Assembly (NCBI GenBank): GCA_905339215.1
Contig: CAJPFN010000044.1
Span: 1-41,005, forward strand
DNA from: Rhizobiaceae bacterium
Lineage (GTDB): Bacteria > Pseudomonadota > Alphaproteobacteria > Rhizobiales > Rhizobiaceae
Length of the DNA stretch: 41,005 nt
Direction: 5' to 3'
A program made the position numbers and the translations under genes. Shown here piece by piece: positions 17,092 through 25,344 of this stretch. Numbering within the stretch: the first letter of the stretch is position 1; each line of letters starts with the position of its first letter. The notes below the pieces were generated by a model, which was not told the DNA's origin, made no database searches, and worked only from the letters and a program-made list of their open reading frames with translations.

Positions 17092-17859
17092 TCAGGTCCC
17101 CGGGAATTCGGGTTTGCGCTTTGCGCGGAACGCGGCGACACCCTCGTCGCGGTCGGCGCTGGCGGCAATCGCCGCACTGCCGAGCGCTTCGATCATCGCG
17201 CCGCCGTCCTCGCCGCGGGCGGCGTGAATCATCGACTTGGCGATCTCGACCGAGCGCGGGGAAAGCCCCGCCACCGCGTCGGCAATCACCGTGGCGTTGG
17301 CCCTGGCGTCCTCGGCTATTTCGGCGACGAAGCCACAGGCGAAGGCGCGGTCCGCGCCAATGCGGCGGCCGAACAGCGCCATCTCCTTCACCATCGGCTC
17401 GGGCAGCAGCCGGGCGAGACGTTGCGTCCCGGACCATCCAGGCACGATGCCGATTCCGGCCTCCGGCAATGCCAGGGTTGCGCCAGGCGCCATCACGCGG
17501 ATGTCGCAGGCAGCCGCAAGCTCCAGTCCGCCGCCGAAGGCGTGGCCCGAAATCGCCGCTACGGTCGGTTTGGCGAGTCGCGCCAGGCGGTCGAAGATGC
17601 GGTGTCCGCCGCGTACCCAGTTGCGCGCGAACTCGGCCGGCGACAGTCCGCCCCAGGCGCCGATGTCGGCTCCGGCGCAGAATGCCTTTTCGCCTTCGGC
17701 AACGAGCAGGACGCAGGAGATGTCGGCCCTGCGCTCGATCGTCTCCAGATGCACGGCGAACTGCTCGAGCATCGGCAGGGTGAGGCAGTTCAGTTTCGCA
17801 GGATTGTCGAGCCTGAGTTCGGCGACGCGCCCGCGATGGTCAAGGTGGACCGCACTCAT
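17092..17859 (-). CDS. Enoyl-CoA hydratase/isomerase family protein
   Basis: A 255-residue crotonase. The oxyanion-hole and CoA-binding segments CAGADIGAW (61-69) and HAFGGGLELAAACD (106-119) are present. Both acid residues that activate water in true hydratases are kept: E113 in GLELA and E133 in LPEAGIGIVPGWSGTQRL. The ATG at 17859 overlaps the CoA-transferase stop (ATGA) and is preferred over a GTG nine bases upstream. Placed directly after a CoA-transferase, it probably hydrates, dehydrates or isomerises the CoA ester that enzyme makes. Substrate not predictable. Confidence 0.92.
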   Translation of the reverse strand: MSAVHLDHRGRVAELRLDNPAKLNCLTLPMLEQFAVHLETIERRADISCVLLVAEGEKAFCAGADIGAWGGLSPAEFARNWVRGGHRIFDRLARLAKPTVAAISGHAFGGGLELAAACDIRVMAPGATLALPEAGIGIVPGWSGTQRLARLLPEPMVKEMALFGRRIGADRAFACGFVAEIAEDARANATVIADAVAGLSPRSVEIAKSMIHAARGEDGGAMIEALGSAAIAASADRDEGVAAFRAKRKPEFPGT

Positions 17860-19427
17860 GGTTGCCACCCCATCGGTTCTTCACCGAGCAGGACGAGCGG
17901 CATGGCGATCGCGTCTCCGGCGACGGTCACCCGGCCCTGGCTGGCCGCGACGATGTCGAGCGCCGGGTCGATCCCCGGCATGATCTCGGTCGCCACAAGG
18001 CCGTTTGCCGTTGGCCGGATCACGCAGCGTTCGGTGACGAACAGCACTTCCTGCCCCTGTTCGCGGGCACGACGGCCGGAGAAGGTGACGTGCTCGACCC
18101 TGTCGACCATCTTGGCGAACTTGCCACGGCTCTGGACGCGGACGCCGCTTGCCGACAGCGCGATCTCTGCGCCCGCCTCGAACCAGCCGGAGAAGATGAT
18201 CTTGCGGGCACGGGCGGTGATGTCGACGAAACCGCCGCAGCCTGCCGTGAGATACGGCTTCTTGCCGAGCTTGGAGACGTTGACGTTGCCGTCGACGTCG
18301 ACCTCAAGGAAGGACAGGAAGGAAAGGTCGAAGCCGGCGCCCTGGAAGTAGATGAACTGCTGCGGCGAAGGGACGAAGGCGTCGGCGTTGGAGGCGCAGC
18401 CGAAGGCGAAATCGGTCAGCGGCATGCCGCCGACCGCACCCTGCTCGATCGCCCAGGTCACCGCTTCCGGGTAACCCTCCTCCAGCAGGATGCGCGGCAC
18501 CATGGCCGATATGCCGAAGCCGAGATTTGCCGTCATGCCGGACTTCAGTTCCATGGCCGCCCGGCGCGCAATGATCTTCTCCACCCCGTGCTCGGCAAGG
18601 CGGAAGCTCGACCACGGCCGCATGATCTGCCCGGATATGGCCGGATCGTAGCGGGTTTCGCAGGTCTGCTTCTGATCCGGATCGACGACGACAAGATCGA
18701 CCAGATGCCCCGGCACCCGCACATCGTGGGGCCGCAGCGAGCCGCGCGCGGTCACGCGCGAAACCTGGGCAATGACGACCCCACCATTGTTACGGGTGGC
18801 GATCGCCTGTTCGAGGCCGCCGAGATAGGCGCCCTCGTGTTCGTAGGTCAGGTTCCCCCATTCGTCGGCCGTGGTGGCGCGCAGGATGCAGACGTCGGGA
18901 TAGATGTTTGGGAAGTGAAGCCAGGTTTCGCCGCCGAATTCGACGCGCGACACGATCGGCTGGCCCGCAGCCTTCCGGTTCATCGCGCAGCCTTCGCGGA
19001 GGGGATCGGCGAACGTATCGAGCCCCACCTTGGTCAGCACGCCGGGGCGGCGCGCGGCGGCCTCTCGATGCATGTCGAACATGATGCCGGAGGGCACGTT
19101 CCAGGCCGCCACCCGGTCCTCGACGATCATCTTCCAGATGTCCGGCATCGGCAGGTTTGACGGACCGGACGGATAGGAGCCGGCAAGCACCCGCGCCAGC
19201 AACCCGTCCTGGGCGAGGTGATCAATACCCTTGACACCGTACATGTCGCCGGCCGCTATCGGGTGCAGCATCGTGAGCGCGCGCGGGTGCCCCTCGGCGC
19301 GGAAGCGCTCGCCGAGCGCCCTCAGAACGAGATCGGGGCAGCCGAGCGCCGACGACGACGAAACCGTCACCACGGCGCCGTCTCCAATGCGTCCGGCGGC
19401 CTGCCTGGCGCTGACGACCTTGGTCAT
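17856..19427 (-). CDS. Acyl-CoA:acetate/3-ketoacid CoA-transferase, fused subunits
   Basis: A 523-residue family I CoA-transferase with alpha and beta halves fused, as in YdiF and eukaryotic SCOT. The first half begins MTKVVSARQAAGRIGDGAVV (core SARQAAGRIGDGAVV) with a glycine-rich loop. The second half has the active-site glutamate E328 in TWAIEQGAVGGMP. It would transfer CoA from acetyl- or succinyl-CoA to a short organic acid through a glutamyl-CoA thioester. The gene overlaps both neighbours by 4 bp. Its combination with sugar-type transport genes is unusual and suggests that an acid or side chain is released from the imported compound. Confidence 0.92.
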   Translation of the reverse strand: MTKVVSARQAAGRIGDGAVVTVSSSSALGCPDLVLRALGERFRAEGHPRALTMLHPIAAGDMYGVKGIDHLAQDGLLARVLAGSYPSGPSNLPMPDIWKMIVEDRVAAWNVPSGIMFDMHREAAARRPGVLTKVGLDTFADPLREGCAMNRKAAGQPIVSRVEFGGETWLHFPNIYPDVCILRATTADEWGNLTYEHEGAYLGGLEQAIATRNNGGVVIAQVSRVTARGSLRPHDVRVPGHLVDLVVVDPDQKQTCETRYDPAISGQIMRPWSSFRLAEHGVEKIIARRAAMELKSGMTANLGFGISAMVPRILLEEGYPEAVTWAIEQGAVGGMPLTDFAFGCASNADAFVPSPQQFIYFQGAGFDLSFLSFLEVDVDGNVNVSKLGKKPYLTAGCGGFVDITARARKIIFSGWFEAGAEIALSASGVRVQSRGKFAKMVDRVEHVTFSGRRAREQGQEVLFVTERCVIRPTANGLVATEIMPGIDPALDIVAASQGRVTVAGDAIAMPLVLLGEEPMGWQP

Positions 19428-20425
19428 GCGGCCACTCCATATTCGACCTGCTGGCGCATTCCGGTGCGGGCGGCCTCACGCACCGCGAGCGCGACGGCGA
19501 GCGACTTCACTCCGTCCTCGCCGCCGGCGGCCGGGCTTCCCCGCCCGGACACCGCCTCGGCGAAACGCCGCACCGACTCGACGTAGAGGTCGTGGTTCGG
19601 GAACGGAACATCCTCGCTGCCAGCCGCCGTCACCAGTTCGATCCGGCCGTCGGGACGCTGGGTCATGACGCCGCGCGCGAAGATGGAACCTTGCGTGCCG
19701 TGCACCTCGAGGCCCGTCCCTGCGAACCCATGCGTGAAGCTTTCATGAGCCATGACCATGGTACCCGACGGCATCGACCAGACCGACATGGCGCTGTCCT
19801 CGACGCCGCGCCCCATTCCCGAACTCGCCATCTCGGCCACGACGGTGACGGGATCCTCGCCCAGCAGGAAGCGTGCGACGTCGGCGTCGTGCACGGCGAT
19901 GTCGGCAATTACGCCGCCGCCGGCACCGGGGTTGTCGATCCGCCAGCCGCGCAGGTTTTCGGGAAGCTGGACGGCATGGAAGATGCGCAGCGACAGCACG
20001 CGTCCGATGCGTCCCGAGGCTACGAGGTCGCGGACCGCCCGGTGGCTGCCGGAGCAGCGCAGGTGATGGTTGGTGGCGAAGACCAGTCCGGCCGCCCTGG
20101 CGGCGCGCACCATGTCGGAAGCATCCGCAAGCGACGTGGCCAGCGGTTTCTCGCACAGCACGTGCTTGCCGGCGCGGATCGCCGCCATCGCCTGGGGCAG
20201 GTGCTTCTCGTTCGTGGAGGAGATATAGACGGCGTCGATGCCGGGATGGCGGAGGGCGGCGTCAAGGTCCACGCCGTGCAAGGCGATGCCATGCGCCGCC
20301 GCGAAGCCGGCTGCCAGGCCGGCCGAGCCGCTGACGAGCGCCGCAACGGTGGCGCCATTGGCACGGACTGCGCCGACCATGTGCTGAGCCGCAACCGTGC
20401 TCGCCCCGACAAAAAGCCAGCGCAA
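19424..20425 (-). CDS. Gfo/Idh/MocA-family NAD(P)-dependent oxidoreductase
   Basis: A 333-residue protein with an N-terminal Rossmann fold (RWLFVGASTVAAQHM) and the EKP motif at 92-94 (CEKPLATS) that holds the nicotinamide. The C-terminal domain contains GAGGGVIADIAVHDADVARF, including the D-x-x-x-H pair expected at the active site. Relatives oxidise or reduce sugars, inositols and 3-keto sugars. The start is TTG at 20425, supported by a perfect AGGAGG (20433-20438) seven bases upstream. It is the first gene of the 15-gene operon and lies 34 bp from the proximal operator arm. It probably opens or closes the sugar-oxidation steps together with the GMC enzymes. Confidence 0.92.
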   Translation of the reverse strand: MRWLFVGASTVAAQHMVGAVRANGATVAALVSGSAGLAAGFAAAHGIALHGVDLDAALRHPGIDAVYISSTNEKHLPQAMAAIRAGKHVLCEKPLATSLADASDMVRAARAAGLVFATNHHLRCSGSHRAVRDLVASGRIGRVLSLRIFHAVQLPENLRGWRIDNPGAGGGVIADIAVHDADVARFLLGEDPVTVVAEMASSGMGRGVEDSAMSVWSMPSGTMVMAHESFTHGFAGTGLEVHGTQGSIFARGVMTQRPDGRIELVTAAGSEDVPFPNHDLYVESVRRFAEAVSGRGSPAAGGEDGVKSLAVALAVREAARTGMRQQVEYGVAA

Positions 20426-20458
20426 TCTGTATCCTCCTCACCAGCGGGCCGCAGCAAG

Positions 20459-20498
20459 AATTTAGAACGTTCCAAACCAATATGGAACGTTCTAAATT
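20459..20498 (-). promoter_or_regulatory. Twin LacI-type operators of the catabolic operon
   Basis: The arm AATTTAGAACGTTCCA (20459-20474) and its exact reverse complement (20483-20498) are separated by 8 bases. Each arm contains an imperfect palindrome TAGAACGTTCCA with a central CG, the form of LacI/GalR-family operators. The two centres (20468/20469 and 20488/20489) are 20 bp apart, about two helical turns, so two dimers could bind the same face. The sites lie within the promoter and just upstream of the Gfo/Idh/MocA gene. Binding by the LacI protein encoded at 3464-4468 is inferred. Confidence 0.85.
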
Positions 20499-20505
20499 GA
20501 GTCAA
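20477..20505 (-). promoter_or_regulatory. Candidate sigma-70 promoter of the catabolic operon
   Basis: Reading the minus strand, TTGACT (20505-20500) matches the -35 consensus at five of six positions. Exactly 17 bases later comes TATTGG (20482-20477), a weak -10. The spacer is filled by one operator arm and the other arm starts beyond the -10, so repressor binding would cover the promoter fully. Confidence 0.6.
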
Positions 20506-20619
20506 GCGTGAAAATGAGATGCGCGGCCGCGGATCGACGTCAGTCAGGCGGCTATCCGCTGCTCAATGCTTTTCGTAGCGCCGTAGCGTGGTTTCGGATA
20601 CGTCCAGAAGGACGCTGAA

Positions 20620-22176
20620 TCATTCCCACTCGATGGTGCCGGGCGGCTTCGAGGTGACGTCGTAGACGACGCGGTTGATGCCGCGCACCTCGTTGATGAT
20701 GCGGGTGGCGGCGGCGCCGAGGAAGGCCATGTCGTAGTGGAAGAAGTCGGCCGTCATGCCGTCCACCGAGGTGACGGCGCGCAGCGCGCAGACATATTCG
20801 TAGGTGCGGCCGTCGCCCATGACGCCGACGGTCTGCACGGGCAAAAGCACGGCGAAGGCCTGCCAGATGGCGTCGTAGAGGCCGGCCTTGCGAATCTCGT
20901 CGAGATAGATGGCGTCGGCCTCGCGCAGGATGGCGAGCTTTTCGCGGGTGACGCCGCCCGGGCAGCGGATGGCCAGCCCCGGACCGGGGAACGGGTGGCG
21001 GCCGATGAAATGCTCGGGCAGGCCGAGCTCGCGGCCGAGAACGCGCACCTCGTCCTTGAACAGCTCGCGCAGCGGCTCGACCAGCTTCATGTTCATGCGC
21101 TCGGGCAGGCCGCCGACATTATGGTGGCTCTTGATGGTGACCGAAGGGCCGCCGGTAAACGAGACGCTCTCGATGACGTCGGGATAGAGCGTGCCCTGCG
21201 CGAGGAAGTCGGCACCGCCGAGCTTCCTGGCCTCCTCCTCGAAGACCTCGATGAACAGGCGGCCGATGGTCTTGCGCTTCGTCTCCGGATCGGCCTCGCC
21301 TTCCAGCGCCGAGATGAAGCGGTCGGAGGCGTCGACGAGGATCAGCGGCAGGTTGTAGTGCTCGCGGAACATGGCGACGACGCCCGCGGCCTCGTCCTTG
21401 CGCATCAGGCCGTGGTCGACGAGGATGCAGGTGAGCTGCTCGCCGACCGCCTCGTGGATGAGGAGGGCCGCGACCGAGGAATCGACCCCGCCCGACAGCG
21501 CGCAGATGACCTTGCCGGAGCCGACCTGGCGGCGGATCGCCTCGACCGCCTGCTGGCGGTAGGCGGCCATGGTCCAGTCGCCGGCAATCCCGGCTATCCG
21601 ATGGACGAAATTGGCGATCAGCTTCGCCCCGTCCGGCGTGTGCACGACTTCCGGGTGGAACTGCACGGCGTAGTATTTGCGCGCCTCGTCGGCGATCGCG
21701 GCGAAGGGCGCGCCGGGCGAGGTGCCGACGATGCGGAAGCCGGGCGGGATGGCGGTGACGCGGTCGCCGTGGCTCATCCACACCTGGTGGCGGGTGCCCT
21801 TCGCCCAGACGCCGTCGAACAGCGCGCAGTCGCCCTCGACCTCGAGGAAGGCGCGGCCGAACTCGCGGTGGTGGCCGGCCTCGACCCTGCCGCCGAGCTG
21901 GGCGCACATGGTCTGCTCGCCGTAACAGATGCCGAGCACGGGAACGCCGGAGGAAAAGACGATGTCGGGTGCGCGCGGGCTGCCGATGTCGACGGTGGAG
22001 GCCGGGCTGCCGGACAGGATCACCGCCTTCGGGCGCAGCCGGGCAAACGCCTCGCCGGCCGACTGGAAGGGCACGATTTCCGAATAGACGCCGGCCTCGC
22101 GGACGCGTCTCGCGATGAGCTGCGTGACCTGGCTGCCGAAGTCGACGATGAGGACGGTGTCGGGGTGCGTGTTCAT
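20620..22176 (-). CDS. guaA: GMP synthase (glutamine-hydrolysing)
   Basis: A 518-residue GuaA of usual length. The class I glutamine amidotransferase domain has its nucleophile C84 in LGICYGEQ and the His-Glu pair in [10 protein letters not shown]. The ATP pyrophosphatase domain follows with the PP-loop [12 protein letters not shown]. The C-terminal dimerisation domain ends KPPGTIEWE. It converts XMP to GMP with glutamine and ATP, the step after guaB (34325-35827). The ATG at 22176 is chosen because the frame further upstream runs through repeat DNA. It is read toward the catabolic operon promoter; the 194-bp gap shows no clear terminator. Confidence 0.97.
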   Translation of the reverse strand: MNTHPDTVLIVDFGSQVTQLIARRVREAGVYSEIVPFQSAGEAFARLRPKAVILSGSPASTVDIGSPRAPDIVFSSGVPVLGICYGEQTMCAQLGGRVEAGHHREFGRAFLEVEGDCALFDGVWAKGTRHQVWMSHGDRVTAIPPGFRIVGTSPGAPFAAIADEARKYYAVQFHPEVVHTPDGAKLIANFVHRIAGIAGDWTMAAYRQQAVEAIRRQVGSGKVICALSGGVDSSVAALLIHEAVGEQLTCILVDHGLMRKDEAAGVVAMFREHYNLPLILVDASDRFISALEGEADPETKRKTIGRLFIEVFEEEARKLGGADFLAQGTLYPDVIESVSFTGGPSVTIKSHHNVGGLPERMNMKLVEPLRELFKDEVRVLGRELGLPEHFIGRHPFPGPGLAIRCPGGVTREKLAILREADAIYLDEIRKAGLYDAIWQAFAVLLPVQTVGVMGDGRTYEYVCALRAVTSVDGMTADFFHYDMAFLGAAATRIINEVRGINRVVYDVTSKPPGTIEWE

Positions 22177-22297
22177 GGCGAGCCTGTAGAGAAAAGACCG
22201 ATTCGGCGCAATGGCCGCGCGGAGCGAGTCCCGCCCTCGTCCTTCGAGACTCGGGGGCGTTCGCCTCCCCCTGTGCGTCGAGGAAGGCGGCGCCAGT

Positions 22298-22464
22298 TGC
22301 CCCTCATCCCCCTGCCGGGACCTTCTCCCCGCAGGCGGGGAGAAGGGACGCTGGCCTTTGCGTGGGCGCTCGTCCTGGAACGCTGGCGATCGGCGAAGCG
22401 GGCGATGACGGCGCCCTTCTCCCCGCGCTGCGGGGAGAAGGTCCCGGCAGGGGGATGAGGGGCA
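22298..22464. repeat. RIME-like composite palindromic repeat
   Basis: A 35-base sequence at 22298-22332 (core CCTGCCGGGACCTTCTCCCC) is repeated as a perfect reverse complement at 22430-22464. Each arm adjoins a hairpin of its own: CCTTCTCCCCGC/GCGGGGAGAAGG at 22321-22346 and again at 22414-22441. The sequence and architecture resemble the RIME intergenic mosaic elements of Rhizobiales. It sits upstream of guaA. It may form hairpins in any read-through RNA; no coding function. Confidence 0.8.
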
Positions 22465-23233
22465 GCGCGGCGTCGACGCATCTTCCCCCGACGATCGAAA
22501 ACCGGCATCCAGACACGGCTTCTCCCCGCCACGCTGCCTTTCGGCCCTGGCCATTGAGGAAGAGGGTGGGAAAGCGGGGCGCGACTGCCGTGCCTTCCGA
22601 AACTTTTAGTATGTGGCGCGACCTTCGCGCCCCGCCGGCTTTTTCGGGCGTACCTGCCTTTCTACCCGGAGCGCCGAAGGTGGCCGCCGGAAGTTGCCTT
22701 CCGACGTCTGCTCAGGGGCGCCTTGCCGTCTTTGTGCCAATGGGCACCGAGGGGTCGTAATGCCCCCCAAGGTATCCAGGCCGCCCCCCCGGAGACGGCC
22801 GCCACGTTAGCGACCGCTCGGAGGCACCGGTCCCTCCCCACGCAATCACCGTCGCGACCGGTGTTCCCATGGGAGGAACTGGGGGAAAGCGTACGCGGGT
22901 TTCCGGGGAGGGGGATAAACGAGGCGCGAGGAAGACGACGGTCGATTGATTTTGCGAGGGAATTTCTTCGCGACAGGGCGAAATGGCGCGGTTTTATCCC
23001 CGCATCCGGACTGCGTCGCTTGACGGCGATCATTGCAGGGGAAAGACTGATGGCGGAAAAAGGGTTGGAAGCGGATGGGCGGGAATTGGGTGGCGACGCT
23101 GCAAAAGCTGCTTGCCGCTTGGTCAACGGGCGTCGACGGCGAAGCGCCATGACGGCAAACTTACGGACGAACTTTGCCTCTTGATTAGAGCTGGCTGTGT
23201 GAGAGCCTAGACAGAGAACTACGAGAATAAAAG
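22465..23233. other. 769-bp region without a recognisable gene
   Basis: No frame gives a recognisable protein. The longest (a plus frame at 22723-23184 and a minus frame at 22662-23336) have arginine/proline-rich, low-complexity translations typical of chance frames in GC-rich DNA. Small hairpins are present: GGCGCGA-CCT-TCGCGCC at 22615-22631, a CGGAAG/CTTCCG stem near 22690, and GGCAAA/TTTGCC at 23154-23178. The G+C content falls toward the right end where the AT-rich gene begins. No tRNA, 6S, SRP, RNase P or tmRNA signature was recognised. It may be decayed accessory DNA. Confidence 0.5.
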
Positions 23234-24838
23234 CTAATTCCCCGGTCGGTCTTCGGGGGACCCAAAATTGTCCCACCAAGGAAGCAACGCGCAATTGTCG
23301 AGTGGATACCGCTTCCTCACTAAGCTGACGCCGCAATCGCGCGCGACCTCGGGTAACCCGTAGCCGTCATACTTGTCCGTTATCGCGTGAGCTAGAACTG
23401 CTAGGAATTCAGACCGCTCGGTTTGGGCAAGAGTGTCGTTCAATTCTTGCATAGAAGCGAACACCACACGTCGCATGTCGGCTTTGGTGATGTTCGCATC
23501 GTCTGCTGCCATCTCCTCAGCTCGCTTCATAGCGGTATGCCTAAGGCGTGCGGCCATCTGCATCCAGCCGTCCATAGTCAACACCAGACCAATCGCGTCG
23601 GATGACACAGGTCGAGTGACGTACAATTTTCGCCTGGCATGGGAAAAAAAGCGCCAGAGTTGGAAGATTCCCTTTGCAATCTGCTCGAACCCCTGTCGCG
23701 CCACCGCCATAGGATTCTCAGCATATTGGGCCTCAAACGTGAGCTTGGTTGTCTTACACTCGATGGCAAGTGCCACTTGATCGCCATCTGTCACAAGACA
23801 GTCGGGTGGATCGACTTTACGCCCCTTCGGCCCATACGGACCGTCTTTGACAGCCTTCAGCTCAGGAAGATATGCCGTCAGCAAACGCCGGATGTATTCC
23901 TCAAACCGAGTATTTGCCTCGGTTAGCAACTGGTTCGGCCCCTGACTTATCTCATAATAGAGGCCCGCGGTTGCCCGACTCATGATGAGGAGAGGCAGCG
24001 GAGCGATATAGGTTGGGACCTTCCGGTCTATTCGAACAATCGGCTTCTGGCGCAGAAGGCTTGCCATGTAGGCGGTACGTAGTGGCCGCCCTAAACGCTT
24101 TGAGGAATCTGCGTTGAGCTTACTGGCCATCTTCCTTGCTTGCGCCAGCTGAACGCTGTGAAGCTCCAAAGTCTTCTCCATCTTGGCCTTCGGCAAACCG
24201 AGATTCGTCGGGTCTGGCAACTCTGTCCACGGCTTACTGAAGAATACGCCCAACAGCGCTAAACTAAATAAAATAAAGTCGGAAACTGACAGGCCATTCT
24301 TCTCCTCAAAGAATTCCCCACATGCGCCCTGTCCATAGACATAGGCAAATCTATATAGTTGTTCAGTACTTGGACCGCGCTGCCACGAAAATTGGCGCTG
24401 TCCTATTCGATACATCTCTTCCCAGATGTCCTCCGGCTTGTTCATCAATACATACTCGGCGCCTTCAAGATCGCGAAGCAGATTGGTCAGCACGCCAATG
24501 GAAGCGAACGTCGTACAGTTGGAGCGATGGTGTCTGCCCCGACGAGGCTTAACCTTCTCCGTGGTAAAAAGGGATGTGACGAAGGTTTCCAGTTCCCAAG
24601 GAAAGATCGCGTGATCGCCGAGAATACCGTCCATCGCGGCCTCTTTGGGAAAGGTGATATAACGCCGGGCGACGTTTGCATTCCCCGTTTGCAATGCACG
24701 TACGGCCCAGATCAGCGTCAGGAAGTCGGCATCATCGGCGCGCGCCAGCCACTGAAAGTAGCGTTTGCGGCGCATGCTGAGCTTTAATCTCGCCGCACCG
24801 CGCGAAGGTAAATCAGGTGATTTTTCGTCTTTTACCAA
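23234..24838 (-). CDS. Uncharacterised AT-rich gene, PD-(D/E)XK nuclease-like protein
   Basis: A 534-residue protein I do not recognise. Residues 305-365 resemble the PD-(D/E)XK nuclease core: a helix with E313/E314 (NTRFEEYIRRLL), D346 in PPDCLV, and E360-x-K362 in LAIECKTTKL. A following helix at about 382-398 (QGFEQIAKGIFQLWRF) is where this fold often has a Q-rich helix. The N-terminal 300 residues are mostly helical with no clear motif, and there is no signal peptide. Base composition differs sharply from neighbours: 24 and 26 G+C of 60 at 24241-24300 and 24301-24360. The start is uncertain: TTG at 24838, or ATG at 24775 (MRRKRYFQWLARADD), neither with a good ribosome site. It stands alone between RIME-like repeats, which suggests horizontal transfer. 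A restriction or defence role is possible but unproven. Confidence 0.75.
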   Translation of the reverse strand: MVKDEKSPDLPSRGAARLKLSMRRKRYFQWLARADDADFLTLIWAVRALQTGNANVARRYITFPKEAAMDGILGDHAIFPWELETFVTSLFTTEKVKPRRGRHHRSNCTTFASIGVLTNLLRDLEGAEYVLMNKPEDIWEEMYRIGQRQFSWQRGPSTEQLYRFAYVYGQGACGEFFEEKNGLSVSDFILFSLALLGVFFSKPWTELPDPTNLGLPKAKMEKTLELHSVQLAQARKMASKLNADSSKRLGRPLRTAYMASLLRQKPIVRIDRKVPTYIAPLPLLIMSRATAGLYYEISQGPNQLLTEANTRFEEYIRRLLTAYLPELKAVKDGPYGPKGRKVDPPDCLVTDGDQVALAIECKTTKLTFEAQYAENPMAVARQGFEQIAKGIFQLWRFFSHARRKLYVTRPVSSDAIGLVLTMDGWMQMAARLRHTAMKRAEEMAADDANITKADMRRVVFASMQELNDTLAQTERSEFLAVLAHAITDKYDGYGLPEVARDCGVSLVRKRYPLDNCALLPWWDNFGSPEDRPGN

Positions 24839-24856
24839 AGCCGGCTACGTCCGTAT

Positions 24857-24903
24857 GAATCGCAAAGCGACAAATTCGCAACACTTTCATTTGTTGGCGA
24901 TTC
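24857..24903. promoter_or_regulatory. Imperfect dyad upstream of the nuclease-like gene
   Basis: GAATCGC (24857-24863) pairs with GCGATTC (24897-24903), and inside them ACAAAT (24870-24875) pairs with ATTTGT (24889-24894). A small TCGC-AAA-GCGA palindrome sits in one arm. It ends 18 bp before the TTG start. A -10-like TAGAAT lies just beyond it on the minus strand (24914-24919 region). It could be an operator or a 5' leader hairpin. Confidence 0.45.
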
Positions 24904-25259
24904 AATCAATCTGCTATTCTATAAGCTAGTCCAAATGGGTATGACGCGGCGACCTCGCTTTTGTCGTATACGATTTTGCCTGAGTGCCCGCGTTATTAGG
25001 TCACCGCGAAAAGTTATCGGTGCTGCCAGATGCGGCTCTATATGTGACGGATTGACCAAGCAGCAGCTTTCGCGCGGCGACAGAGGCGCAAAGACTCCCG
25101 TACCGACGTCGCAACCTGCCCTCCCCGCGATTGCCGAAGCGGTTCGCTTCCCCGATGACGGTCGTCGGGGCCGGACCTTCGGCACGGAGCCTATGTCGAC
25201 GCACCACGCTGCCTTCGGCCGGGCGCCCTTCGCCCCCGGCGCCGCGCACTGCCGAGGGG

Positions 25260-25325
25260 TTCCGGCATGGATTCCAGGGTCTGCGCCTTCGCTTCGCTCG
25301 GCTTCGCCCTGGAATGACGAAGGCG
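25260..25325. repeat. Short palindromic intergenic repeat (GGATTCCAGGG type)
   Basis: ATTCCAGGG (25271-25279) and CCCTGGAAT (25307-25315) flank a TTCGCTTCGCTCGGCTTCG loop. This layout (GGATTCCAGGGTCTGCGCC ... CGCCCTGGAATGACG) is one I recognise as a common dispersed repeat in rhizobial and sphingomonad genomes. It lies in the 540-bp gap between the AT-rich gene and mtnN; the rest of that gap holds no gene I can support. Confidence 0.65.
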
Positions 25326-25344
25326 ACGGGGCCGGCGCGATGCC

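Noticed and set aside
17090-17437. N-terminal extension of the aldehyde dehydrogenase into the hydratase gene
   Set aside because: The extension is an Arg-rich out-of-frame reading of the enoyl-CoA hydratase gene; ALDH homology begins after the ATG at 17089.
3464-20425. Assignment of the operon to C-glycoside deglycosylation or a 3-keto-glycoside pathway
   Set aside because: A pyranose-oxidase-like GMC enzyme and a Gfo/Idh/MocA protein fit, but no C-glycoside deglycosidase subunits, sugar-phosphate isomerase/epimerase-like protein or glycoside hydrolase is present.
20513-20619. guaA 3' end as the attachment site of a genomic island
   Set aside because: guaA 3' ends are known integration hot spots, but the foreign-looking gene lies beyond the 5' end of guaA, there is no integrase and no repeat of the guaA end was seen.
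22662-23336. Minus-strand frame of 224 codons upstream of guaA
   Set aside because: It overlaps the end of the nuclease-like gene, has no recognisable motif and no ribosome site; probably chance.
23228-24933. Short similar sequences AAGCTAATTCC and AAGCTAGTCC at the two edges of the AT-rich gene as insertion-site duplications
   Set aside because: Only about nine matching bases with a gap; easily chance in AT-rich DNA.
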